A stretch of DNA of 64,000 nucleotides from Paraplanobispora siamensis (GTDB lineage Bacteria > Actinomycetota > Actinomycetes > Streptosporangiales > Streptosporangiaceae): contig NZ_BOOJ01000007.1 of assembly GCF_016863175.1 (NCBI RefSeq), positions 1-64,000 of the forward strand. Direction: 5' to 3'. This document shows, piece by piece, positions 33,021 to 39,720 of the stretch. Made by a program: the position numbers and the translations under genes. Numbering within the stretch: position 1 is the first letter of the stretch; every line of letters begins with the position of its first letter. Under the pieces are notes generated by a model, which worked only from the letters and a program-made list of their open reading frames with translations, was not told the DNA's origin and did no database searches.

Positions 33021-33353
33021 GCGGGACCTCCGCGGCCGCGACGCCGCTCCGGCGCCGAGGCGTCCGCGGGCGGGACCGCGCGGAGACCGGGGGCCGGCCC
33101 CGGGACTCCCGGAGAAACCCGGGGTTAGGATCGGGCCGAAGGCGAGCCGCGGACCCCCTGTATCGCGGCCCCTGCCGCCCGGCAGGGGATCCCGTACTGC
33201 CACTGCAACCGATTGCTCGAAATCCCGTGGCCGCCCGAACGCACCACGCAGGACGCCGTCCACCGCCACCTCACCCGCCCTCCGGGGCGGACGTCGAGGT
33301 GACGACGGCGGCGGCGGATCGGACGAGCTCTCGGGGGAGCCGGGCATCCGGCG
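33021..33353. other. Gene-free leader region of the LacI gene
   Basis: I see no gene. GC-rich inverted repeats occur near 33088-33120, and a half-conserved LacI-type operator is at 33204-33217. Minus-strand frames here lack homology. Confidence 0.55.
33204..33217. promoter_or_regulatory. Secondary LacI-family operator candidate
   Basis: TGCAACCGATTGCT matches the operator at 33364-33377 at 12 of 14 positions and lies 160 nt upstream of it, a distance that could allow looping. Confidence 0.45.
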
Positions 33354-33382
33354 TTGACAATGATGCAACCGCTTGCACTAAT
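33354..33382 (+). promoter_or_regulatory. LacI gene promoter with embedded operator
   Basis: A consensus -35 TTGACA (33354-33359) and a possible -10 ACTAAT (33377-33382) are 17 nt apart. The spacer is almost filled by TGCAACCGCTTGCA (33364-33377), a LacI-type operator with central CG and TGCAA/TTGCA arms. This predicts autorepression. Confidence 0.6.
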
Positions 33383-33410
33383 GTGCAGCAGTACGCAGAC
33401 AAGGAGCAGA

Positions 33411-34382
33411 GTGGCAGCGACGATCAGAGACGTGGCGCAGGCGTCGGGGGTGCACGTCTCCACGGTGTCCCGGACCTTCTCGGCGCCCCACCTCGTCAAC
33501 GCCGAGACGCGCACCCGGGTGCTCGCCGTGGCGGAGGACCTCGGCTACCGGCCCAACCGGGCCGCCAGAGCGCTCACCACCGGCCGGACGCACAACCTCG
33601 GGCTGATCGTGGCCGACATCTCCAACCCGTTCTTCCCCCCGCTGATCAAGGCGGCCCAGGCGCACGCGAGGACCCGCGACTACCACGTGTTCGTGGCCGA
33701 CACCGACGAGGACCCGCTGGTGGAGGAGGAGCTCATCCAGACCCTCACCAAGCAGGTCGACGGGGTGCTGCTGTGCAGCCCGCGGCTGTCCAACCGCGCC
33801 ATAGAGCGCCTGCACGCCGACGTGCCGTTCGTCGTCGTCAACCGCAGGGTCAAGGGCATGCCCACCGTCCTGATGGACGTCCGGTACGGCGCCCGCCTCG
33901 CGATCGACCACCTGACCGGGCTCGGCCACCGCCGGATCGCCCTGCTGTCCGGCCCGAGCGGCTCGTGGACGAGCAAGGAGATGCACGAGACCGCCGCCGC
34001 GGCGGGCGGGGTGGACCTGGTCATCATCGGCCCCAACGCCCCCACCGAGGAGGGCGGTCTCGCCGTCGCCGCCGAGGTGATCGCCTCCGGCGCGACCGGC
34101 GTCCTGGCCTACAACGACCTGGTCGCCATCGGACTGATCGAGGGGCTGTACGAGCGCGGCGTCCAGGTCCCCGCCGACATCAGCGTCGTCGGAGTCGACG
34201 ACATCGTGGCCGGACGGCTGAACCGGCCCAAACTGACCACCGTGGCGATGCCCACGGCCGCCGCCGGCCGGATGGCCGTGGACCTGCTGCTGCAGTCGGT
34301 CGACGACGGCGGCGCCGCCACCCTGGCCACCCTGGCCACCAGCCTGGTCGTGCGCGAGTCCACCGGACAGGCGCGCGCGTGA
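33411..34382 (+). CDS. LacI-family transcriptional regulator
   Basis: This 323-residue regulator has the LacI helix-turn-helix and hinge ('TIRDVAQASGVHVSTVSRTF', about 4-23; 'NRAARALTTGRT' hinge) followed by a periplasmic-binding-protein sensor domain ('LGLIVADISNPFFPPLIKAA', 'GVLAYNDLVAIGLIEGLYER'). I chose the GTG at 33411, preceded by AAGGAG, because the HTH begins four residues later. Upstream in-frame ATGs lie inside the promoter. A typical LacI operator sits in its own promoter. The aldose epimerase gene follows 79 nt downstream, so the effector is probably a sugar. Confidence 0.9.
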   Translation: MAATIRDVAQASGVHVSTVSRTFSAPHLVNAETRTRVLAVAEDLGYRPNRAARALTTGRTHNLGLIVADISNPFFPPLIKAAQAHARTRDYHVFVADTDEDPLVEEELIQTLTKQVDGVLLCSPRLSNRAIERLHADVPFVVVNRRVKGMPTVLMDVRYGARLAIDHLTGLGHRRIALLSGPSGSWTSKEMHETAAAAGGVDLVIIGPNAPTEEGGLAVAAEVIASGATGVLAYNDLVAIGLIEGLYERGVQVPADISVVGVDDIVAGRLNRPKLTTVAMPTAAAGRMAVDLLLQSVDDGGAATLATLATSLVVRESTGQARA

Positions 34383-34461
34383 GCGTCACGGGCGCCCCGC
34401 CGGGCGGCGGGGACGCGGTGGGAATCATCGGTCGGACGTCGTCAGCGGAAGAGGTGGACGC

Positions 34462-35415
34462 GTGAACTTCGGAACCATGCCCTCGGGAGAGCCGGTCGAA
34501 CGGCACGTCCTGGAGAAGGGGCGGATGCGGGCCGCGGTGCTGAGCTACGGAGCGGTCCTGCAGTCACTGGAGGTCTCCGGGGTCAACGTGGTGCTCGGCT
34601 GCACCACGCTGGAGGACTACCGGACGCGCAGCCGTTACTTCGGCGCCGTCGTCGGGCGGTACGGCAACCGCATCGCGCGCGGCCGCTTCACCCTGGACGG
34701 GGTGGAGCACCAGCTGCCGGTGAACGACGGGCCCAACAGCCTGCACGGCGGGCCGGGCGGCTTCTCCTCCCGGGTCTGGCGGGTCGTCGAGGCCTCCGGC
34801 ACGGTCGTGACGCTCGAGTACGTCAGCGCGGACGGGGAGGAGGGCTACCCGGGCACGCTGACCACCACGCTCACCTACACGCTGAGCGAGGACGCCCTGA
34901 CCCTCGACTACCGCGCGGTCACCGACGCCCCGACCGTGCTGAACCTCACCAACCACTCGTACTTCAACCTGGCCGGGAGCGGCGACGTCCTCGACCACGT
35001 GATCCGGATCGACGCCGACAGCTACCTGCCCGTCGACTCCACCAAGATCCCCACCGGGGAGCTGGCCCCCGTGGCGGGCACCCCGTTCGACCTCAACGCG
35101 CCGCAGCGGATCGGGGACCGGATCGACGACCCGCTGCTGGGCGGCGGCTACGACCACTGCTACGTGCTGCGCGGCGACATCGAGGTCACCTCCCCGGCCG
35201 GGGACCTGACCATGCGGGTCACCACCACCGAGCCGGGTGTGCAGTTCTACACCGGCCACATGCTGGACGGAGTGGCCACGGACTACGACAGGTTCTCCGG
35301 CCTCTGCCTGGAGACCCAGCACTTCCCGGACTCCCCGAACCACCCCCACTTCCCCGGCACCGTCCTGCGCCCCGGCGAGGAGTACACCTCCACCACGGCC
35401 TACCGCTTCGCCTGA
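34462..35415 (+). CDS. Aldose 1-epimerase (GalM family)
   Basis: This 317-residue mutarotase interconverts alpha and beta anomers of hexoses. The family's catalytic His is in 'LNLTNHSYFNLAG' (about 170-182) and the catalytic Glu in 'LCLETQHFPDSPNHP' (about 284-298); 'VVGRYGNRIARGRF' and 'NSLHGGPGGF' are substrate-site loops. The GTG start at 34462 follows GAAGAGG. It lies 79 nt after the LacI regulator on the same strand and is likely co-transcribed. No sugar transporter is present in the window, so the substrate remains open. Confidence 0.92.
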   Translation: MNFGTMPSGEPVERHVLEKGRMRAAVLSYGAVLQSLEVSGVNVVLGCTTLEDYRTRSRYFGAVVGRYGNRIARGRFTLDGVEHQLPVNDGPNSLHGGPGGFSSRVWRVVEASGTVVTLEYVSADGEEGYPGTLTTTLTYTLSEDALTLDYRAVTDAPTVLNLTNHSYFNLAGSGDVLDHVIRIDADSYLPVDSTKIPTGELAPVAGTPFDLNAPQRIGDRIDDPLLGGGYDHCYVLRGDIEVTSPAGDLTMRVTTTEPGVQFYTGHMLDGVATDYDRFSGLCLETQHFPDSPNHPHFPGTVLRPGEEYTSTTAYRFA

Positions 35416-35580
35416 GCGGCACCGGAGCGCCCGGTCCGTCCGGTCGCGGCCCCGGGGTCGTCCGGCCGGTCCGGACCCCGGGGCGCGGACCGGCCGAATG
35501 AACCCCCGCGGTGCGGGAAGACAGCCGGTGACGGCGCGTCCCGCCTCCGGGACGCCGTGACGCAGGGGAGGGGACGGACG

Positions 35581-35883
35581 ATGCCCGCGCGTGGTGAGCC
35601 CTCGGTCGCGGCCTCGGGTGAGTGGGTGGACGACACGGGCGTACGGATGCCCGCCGGCGAGGTGCACGCCTGGTGGCCGGGGACGAACCAGACTCTGTGC
35701 GGACTGGCGCTGAGCCGGTCGCAGCTGCGCAGGTTCCATCACGTGTCCTGGCCGGACACCTTCCCCGAGTCGGGCGGCGCGGCCGAGGAGGTGCGCCAGG
35801 TGTGCCGTAGGTGCCAGGGCGCGACCGGCCGCTCCAGCCGCGGCTGGAGCAAGGGCTGGACCAGGACCTCCCCCCGCCCCTGA
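35581..35883 (+). CDS. Small zinc-ribbon-like protein of unknown function
   Basis: This is a 100-residue hydrophilic protein. Conserved-looking elements are 'HAWWPGTNQTLCGLALSRSQ' (about 30-49) and 'RQVCRRCQG' near 78-86. The single Cys, a CxxC pair and nearby His residues could form a zinc site. The C-terminus is basic and Trp-rich. I do not recognise a named family, although similar small Cys/His proteins are common in actinomycetes. GGAGGGGACGG precedes the ATG at 35581. It stands alone between the epimerase and a repeat-filled gap. Confidence 0.6.
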   Translation: MPARGEPSVAASGEWVDDTGVRMPAGEVHAWWPGTNQTLCGLALSRSQLRRFHHVSWPDTFPESGGAAEEVRQVCRRCQGATGRSSRGWSKGWTRTSPRP

Positions 35884-36105
35884 CCCACCGCCCAGAACCA
35901 GGTCCTGTGCGGGGCGGTGCGTGCCTGGCGGGTGAGCCCACCCGTGGTGCACGTCCGTGGCCGGCCGGGCGTCGCCCACCAAGCTGCGCCGCACCGCAGA
36001 CGCGCCCACCCCGCCGCCATGGCACACGCGGCGAAGGGCGCCGAGGATCGAGGTGTGCCCGACGACTCTCGGCTCGCCGGAGAGCCGGGGCCACGGTCGG
36101 GCCGG
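35884..36105. other. Gene-free stretch between the zinc-ribbon gene and the repeat array
   Basis: I see no supported gene. Several minus-strand frames are open but have Ala/Arg/Gly-rich composition typical of shadows. It leads into the 70-72-bp repeat array. Confidence 0.5.
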
Positions 36106-36283
36106 CCGGTTCCCGGTCTGCCGGGGTCTCCCGGGACTCTCGGCTCCCGGCCTGCTGGGCGGCCTCTCAGGGCTCCCGGTTCCCGGTCTGCCGGGGGGTC
36201 TCCCGGGACTCCTGGCTCCCGGCCTGCTGGGCGGCCTCTCAGGGCTCCCGGTTCCCGGTCTGCCGGGCCTCCCAGGACTCCCG
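36106..36283. repeat. 70-72-bp tandem repeat running into the GNAT gene
   Basis: Copies start at 36106, 36176 and 36248 (the last partial, to about 36283), with periods of 70 and 72 bp. Each begins CCGGTTCCCGGTCTG. The third copy encodes the last residues and lies across the stop of the minus-strand acetyltransferase, so earlier copies look like duplications of that gene's 3' end. Confidence 0.85.
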
Positions 36284-36817
36284 GTCCAGGGCGTACTCGA
36301 CGTCCCCGTGCTCGGAGCCCTCGATGATCTCGGGCCATTCCTGGTGGAAGGTCCGCACCAGGCGCAGGCCCGACTTCTCCATCACGCGCCGGGACCCGGT
36401 GTTGACGGTCATGGTCGAGGCGACCACCCGCCGCACGCCCAGCTCGGTGAACCCCTTGCGGATCAGCGCGCGCGACCCCTCGGTGGCGTACCCCCTGCCC
36501 CAGGCCGAGCGGCGCAGCCGGTATCCCAGCTCGGGCTGGTCGGGCGGGTCGCCCTTCTGGGGGCGGAAGTGGAACCAGCCCAGGAACTGCCCGGTGGACC
36601 TCTCCACGGCCGCCCAGAAGCCGTACCCCTCGAAGCGCTCGTAGTAGCCCAGGAACGCCGGCAGGACGTCGTCGCGGATCTCCTCGCGCGGAGTGGGCCT
36701 GCCGCCGTTGATGAAGCGCATGACCTCCGGGTCGCCGTCCAGCTCGACCAGGTGGTCCTCGTCGGCCTCGGTGAACCGGCGCAGCACCATGCGGTCGGTC
36801 TCCAGGAAGACGTGCAC
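36239..36817 (-). CDS. GNAT N-acetyltransferase (RimJ/RimL type)
   Basis: This 192-residue acetyltransferase resembles RimJ/RimL-type GNATs. 'ETDRMVLRRFTEADEDHL' forms the first strand and helix, 'ELGYRLRRSAWGRGYATEG' (about 96-114) holds the acetyl-CoA pyrophosphate loop, and 'ASTMTVNTGSRRVMEKSGLR' the C-terminal core. The substrate may be a protein N-terminus or small amine and cannot be predicted. The last residues ('RQTGNREP') and stop lie inside a 70-bp tandem repeat, so the C-terminus is likely variable between strains. It is the third gene of a probable LysR-LysE-GNAT unit, 38 nt after lysE. Confidence 0.85.
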   Translation of the reverse strand: MHVFLETDRMVLRRFTEADEDHLVELDGDPEVMRFINGGRPTPREEIRDDVLPAFLGYYERFEGYGFWAAVERSTGQFLGWFHFRPQKGDPPDQPELGYRLRRSAWGRGYATEGSRALIRKGFTELGVRRVVASTMTVNTGSRRVMEKSGLRLVRTFHQEWPEIIEGSEHGDVEYALDRESWEARQTGNREP

Positions 36818-36855
36818 GCTTTCGCTCCTTCTCCCATGACGGGCCCCGCGGGCGC

Positions 36856-37497
36856 TCAGGCCTTGGCGGCGCTCTCGCCGGTGAACGCGGCGGCGGCGCC
36901 CAGACCCAGATAGACGAGGCCGCTGGTGAGGTCGAGACGGCGGCGGGCGCGCACGGACCGGCGCAGGCGACCGGCCACGGCGGAGGACAGCAGGGCGTAG
37001 GCGCCGTCGCTGGCCAGGCCGAGCGCGATCCAGATCACGCCGAGCAGCAGGATCTGCGGGGCGATCGGTCCCGCGGCCGGGTCGGTGAACTGGGGAAGGA
37101 ACGCGAGGAAGAAGATCGCCGTCTTGGGGTTGAGCACGTTGACGACGAACCCCTCCCAGAACATGCGAGACCTGGTGGCGACCGGCGGGTCGACGGCCTC
37201 CCCGCCGTTGCGGTGGCTCATCAGCTTCCGTACGCCCAGCCAGATCAGATAGGCCGCGCCGAGATACTTGACGATCGTGAACGCGGTCGCCGAGGCGGCG
37301 AGCAGGGCGCTGACGCCGAGCGCGGCGGCGGCCACGTGGACCAGGGACCCGAGGTGGATGCCGAGGACGGAGACCATCCCGGCGCTCCTGCCCTGGGCGA
37401 CGCTGCGCGTGACGATGTAGACGACGGCGGGCCCCGGCACGATCAGCAGGGCGAGGGTCGCAACGGAGAAGACGGCGAGCGTCGCAAGGTCGGGCAT
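36856..37497 (-). CDS. LysE/RhtB-family amino-acid exporter
   Basis: This 213-residue membrane protein has about six hydrophobic segments and the LysE/RhtB signature 'LLIVPGPAVVYIVTRSVAQG' near residues 17-36, 'YLGAAYLIWLGVRKL' near 75 and 'NVLNPKTAIFFLAFLPQF' near 115-132. Such proteins export amino acids or derivatives. It lies 36 nt after the LysR gene on the same strand, so LysR may control it. Divergence of that regulator from a cysteine-dioxygenase-like gene suggests a sulfur amino acid or oxidised derivative as substrate (inference). Confidence 0.88.
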   Translation of the reverse strand: MPDLATLAVFSVATLALLIVPGPAVVYIVTRSVAQGRSAGMVSVLGIHLGSLVHVAAAALGVSALLAASATAFTIVKYLGAAYLIWLGVRKLMSHRNGGEAVDPPVATRSRMFWEGFVVNVLNPKTAIFFLAFLPQFTDPAAGPIAPQILLLGVIWIALGLASDGAYALLSSAVAGRLRRSVRARRRLDLTSGLVYLGLGAAAAFTGESAAKA

Positions 37498-37532
37498 ATC
37501 AGGATCGTAGGCACGCCCCCACCTCGATCGCC

Positions 37533-38507
37533 TCAGATTTTCCGGCACCTCGTCCCGGCCGGCTCCCCGGTACGGCGTGACGGGCGGGCGGCGGTCATCT
37601 CGGCCGCCACGGAGGTCAGGGCGGTCAGCAGGGCGGTGGTGGCGGGCGGGTCGGGGGGTTCGCCGTAGGTGGCGGCGTAGATGTGGCGGGTCGAACCGGG
37701 GATCTCGGCGACGTCGACCCCGGCGTGGCGGTGGGCCTGCAGCGCCAGACCGGGCAGGGCGGTCACCCCCATCCCGGCGGCGACCAGGGCCTGGACGGCC
37801 ACGATGTCGTCGCTGGTGAAGGAGATGCCCGGCTCGAAGCCGTCCTTGGCGCACAGGTCGAGCAGGTGGCTGCGGCAGCGGTCGCAGCCCGCGATCCACC
37901 GGGCGTCGCGGTGGGAGGCCAGCACACCGGCCGGTCCGGTCCCCTCCGGGGAGGGCGCCGGCCCGGATGAACCGGGACGGCCCGGGGTGACCAGGTAACT
38001 GGGGTCGTCCAGCAGGTGGAGGAGGCGGATGCCGTCGTCCTCCGGGGCGGTGTCGTCGTAGCGGAAGATGACCGCCACGTCCACGTAGCCCGCGCGGAGC
38101 ATGCGCAGGGCCTCCGGGGGCTCGGTCTCGGTCAGGCCGAGTTCCAGGCCGGGGTGCCCGCGGGCGAGCAGGGCGGCGGCCGCCGGCACGAAGGTGCCGA
38201 CCGCCGAGGGGAAGGCGGTCAGCCGGACCCGGCCCGCGCGCAGGCCCACGTGGGCGGAGAGCTCGGCGGCGGCCGAGTCGACGCGGCCGACGATCTCGGT
38301 GGCCCGCTCGGCGAGCATCCGCCCGGCCTCGGTCAGCCGGATGCCCCGGCCCGCCCGCTGGACCAGTTTGGCCCCGGTCTCGGCTTCGAGCTTGGCGAGG
38401 TGGTGGCTGACCGAGGGCTGGGAGTAGTGCAGCTCCCTGGCGGCCTTGGTGACCGAGCCGTGCCGGGCGACGGCGGCCAGCACGCGAAGACGCGTGATAT
38501 CCAGCAT
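37533..38507 (-). CDS. LysR-family transcriptional regulator
   Basis: This 324-residue regulator has an N-terminal winged HTH ('GSVTKAARELHYSQPSVSHHLAKLEAE' region, about 17-43) and a LysR effector-binding domain ('GRVRLTAFPSAVGTFVPAAA', 'VAAGMGVTALPGLALQ'). A short Pro/Gly/Ser insertion interrupts the effector domain near 183-195, and there is a Cys pair in 'AGCDRCRSH'. It is divergent from the cysteine-dioxygenase-like gene with a 74-nt shared promoter containing a 9-bp inverted repeat, and precedes lysE on its own strand. Confidence 0.9.
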   Translation of the reverse strand: MLDITRLRVLAAVARHGSVTKAARELHYSQPSVSHHLAKLEAETGAKLVQRAGRGIRLTEAGRMLAERATEIVGRVDSAAAELSAHVGLRAGRVRLTAFPSAVGTFVPAAAALLARGHPGLELGLTETEPPEALRMLRAGYVDVAVIFRYDDTAPEDDGIRLLHLLDDPSYLVTPGRPGSSGPAPSPEGTGPAGVLASHRDARWIAGCDRCRSHLLDLCAKDGFEPGISFTSDDIVAVQALVAAGMGVTALPGLALQAHRHAGVDVAEIPGSTRHIYAATYGEPPDPPATTALLTALTSVAAEMTAARPSRRTGEPAGTRCRKI

Positions 38508-38520
38508 CCATCAACGGTAT

Positions 38521-38542
38521 CTATGATTCAGCGGAATCATAG
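38521..38542. promoter_or_regulatory. LysR-type operator, 9-bp inverted repeat
   Basis: CTATGATTC (38521-38529) and GAATCATAG (38534-38542) form a perfect inverted repeat with a 4-nt spacer in the divergent LysR/CDO promoter region, the expected site for a LysR protein. Confidence 0.7.
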
Positions 38543-38581
38543 GCATTGGACCTTATGTATCGGGCGGCGCAGGCTTGAAGC

Positions 38582-39106
38582 ATGGCAAGCATGACGCTCA
38601 CCCGTCCCGGCCTGGCCGAACTGGTCGAAGGGCTCAGGGAGCTCACGAGCCGGCCCGGCGAGCCGCGGACCACGGCCTTCGCCGTCGCGGACCTGCTGCG
38701 TGAACGGCTGCCCACGCCTGAGATCCTCACCGCCGAGGAGCGCGTCGGCGATCCGGAGACCTACGTCAGGCACACCCTCCACACCGAGCCCGGCTTCTCG
38801 ATCGTCGCCGTCGTCTGGCAGTCCGGCCAGCGGACCGAGCCCCACGACCACATCGCCTGGTGCGCCTTCGGCGTGCTGCAGGGCGTCGAGTACGAGACGC
38901 TCTACCGCGACGAGGGCGACCACCTGACCGAGATCGGCCACGTCGCCAACCGCGTGGGCGACGTCAGCGGGTTCGCCCCGCCCGGGGACATCCACAAGGT
39001 CCACAACATCGGCGACACCACCGCGATCTCCCTGCACGTCTACGGCGCCGACCTCAGCGTCGAGCCGTCCAGCGTCCGCCGCACCTACGACCTGCCCATC
39101 CGCTGA
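38582..39106 (+). CDS. Cysteine-dioxygenase-type cupin thiol dioxygenase
   Basis: This 174-residue cupin fits bacterial cysteine dioxygenases, which oxidise cysteine to cysteine sulfinate with non-heme Fe(II). The 3-His site is H88 and H90 in 'EPHDHIAW' and H141 in 'IHKVHNIGD'; the second cupin motif ends 'AISLHVYGADLS' with the conserved Tyr. Arg63 in 'YVRHTLH' may bind the carboxylate. Its length is near the usual 180-200. A 3-mercaptopropionate specificity is possible. It is divergent from LysR, whose predicted operator overlaps the promoter. Confidence 0.82.
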   Translation: MASMTLTRPGLAELVEGLRELTSRPGEPRTTAFAVADLLRERLPTPEILTAEERVGDPETYVRHTLHTEPGFSIVAVVWQSGQRTEPHDHIAWCAFGVLQGVEYETLYRDEGDHLTEIGHVANRVGDVSGFAPPGDIHKVHNIGDTTAISLHVYGADLSVEPSSVRRTYDLPIR

Positions 39107-39124
39107 GCGGAGCCCGCGCGGGTG

Positions 39125-39706
39125 CTATCCGGCGACCCGGCCGTGGAGGAGATCGACCAGGGTGGCGTGGACCCGTTCGATCGGGCGGCCGGGGTGCAGC
39201 GCCTTGCGCTCGATCGCCACGGTCAGCACCATGCCGAACACGGCGGTCGCCGCGGTCTCCACGTCCAGGTCCCGGCGGACCGTGCCCTCGGCCACCGCCC
39301 GGCGCAGCACGTCCGCGTAGACGCCGAGCACCTCCCGGCGGAGCCGGGCCACCGCGTCCTGCCAGGCGGTGTGCCACATCTCGGCGAGCAGCACCCGGGC
39401 GAACGCGCCGTACTCCTCGAAGAACCGCAGCTGCGCCAGGACCACCGAGTCGAGGGCGTCCAGCGCCGTCTTCCCGGCCGCGGCCCCGGACAGGGCGCCG
39501 GACAGCAGCCCGACCCCGTGTTCGAGCAGGCCGGTGAAGAGCGCCTCCTTGGTGCCGAAGTTGTAGAACACGGTGCCCTTGGCCACCCCGGCCCGCTCGG
39601 CGATCGCGTCCACGGTGGTCGCGGTGTACCCCTGCTCCGCGATCAGCTCCACCGCCGCGGTGAACAGCCTGAGCCTCGTCTCGGCCCGACGGCCGCTCAC
39701 TTTCAT
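39125..39706 (-). CDS. TetR-family regulator of the YhgE operon
   Basis: This 193-residue TetR regulator has its HTH in 'TVDAIAERAGVAKGTVFYNF' (about 31-50) and a helical ligand domain. I chose the ATG at 39706, where the first helix begins; the same frame continues upstream without homology. It follows the YhgE/Pip gene by 14 nt and is probably the last gene of the ABC-YhgE-TetR operon. The TetR-type palindrome just upstream of the ABC gene (42809-42822) is the likely autoregulatory site. Confidence 0.87.
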   Translation of the reverse strand: MKVSGRRAETRLRLFTAAVELIAEQGYTATTVDAIAERAGVAKGTVFYNFGTKEALFTGLLEHGVGLLSGALSGAAAGKTALDALDSVVLAQLRFFEEYGAFARVLLAEMWHTAWQDAVARLRREVLGVYADVLRRAVAEGTVRRDLDVETAATAVFGMVLTVAIERKALHPGRPIERVHATLVDLLHGRVAG

Positions 39707-39720
39707 ATGACAAACGGTAG

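Noticed and set aside
32489-34465. 658-codon plus-strand ORF spanning the PBP end, the gap and LacI
   Set aside because: It overlaps two well-supported genes in another frame and has Arg/Gly/Pro shadow composition.
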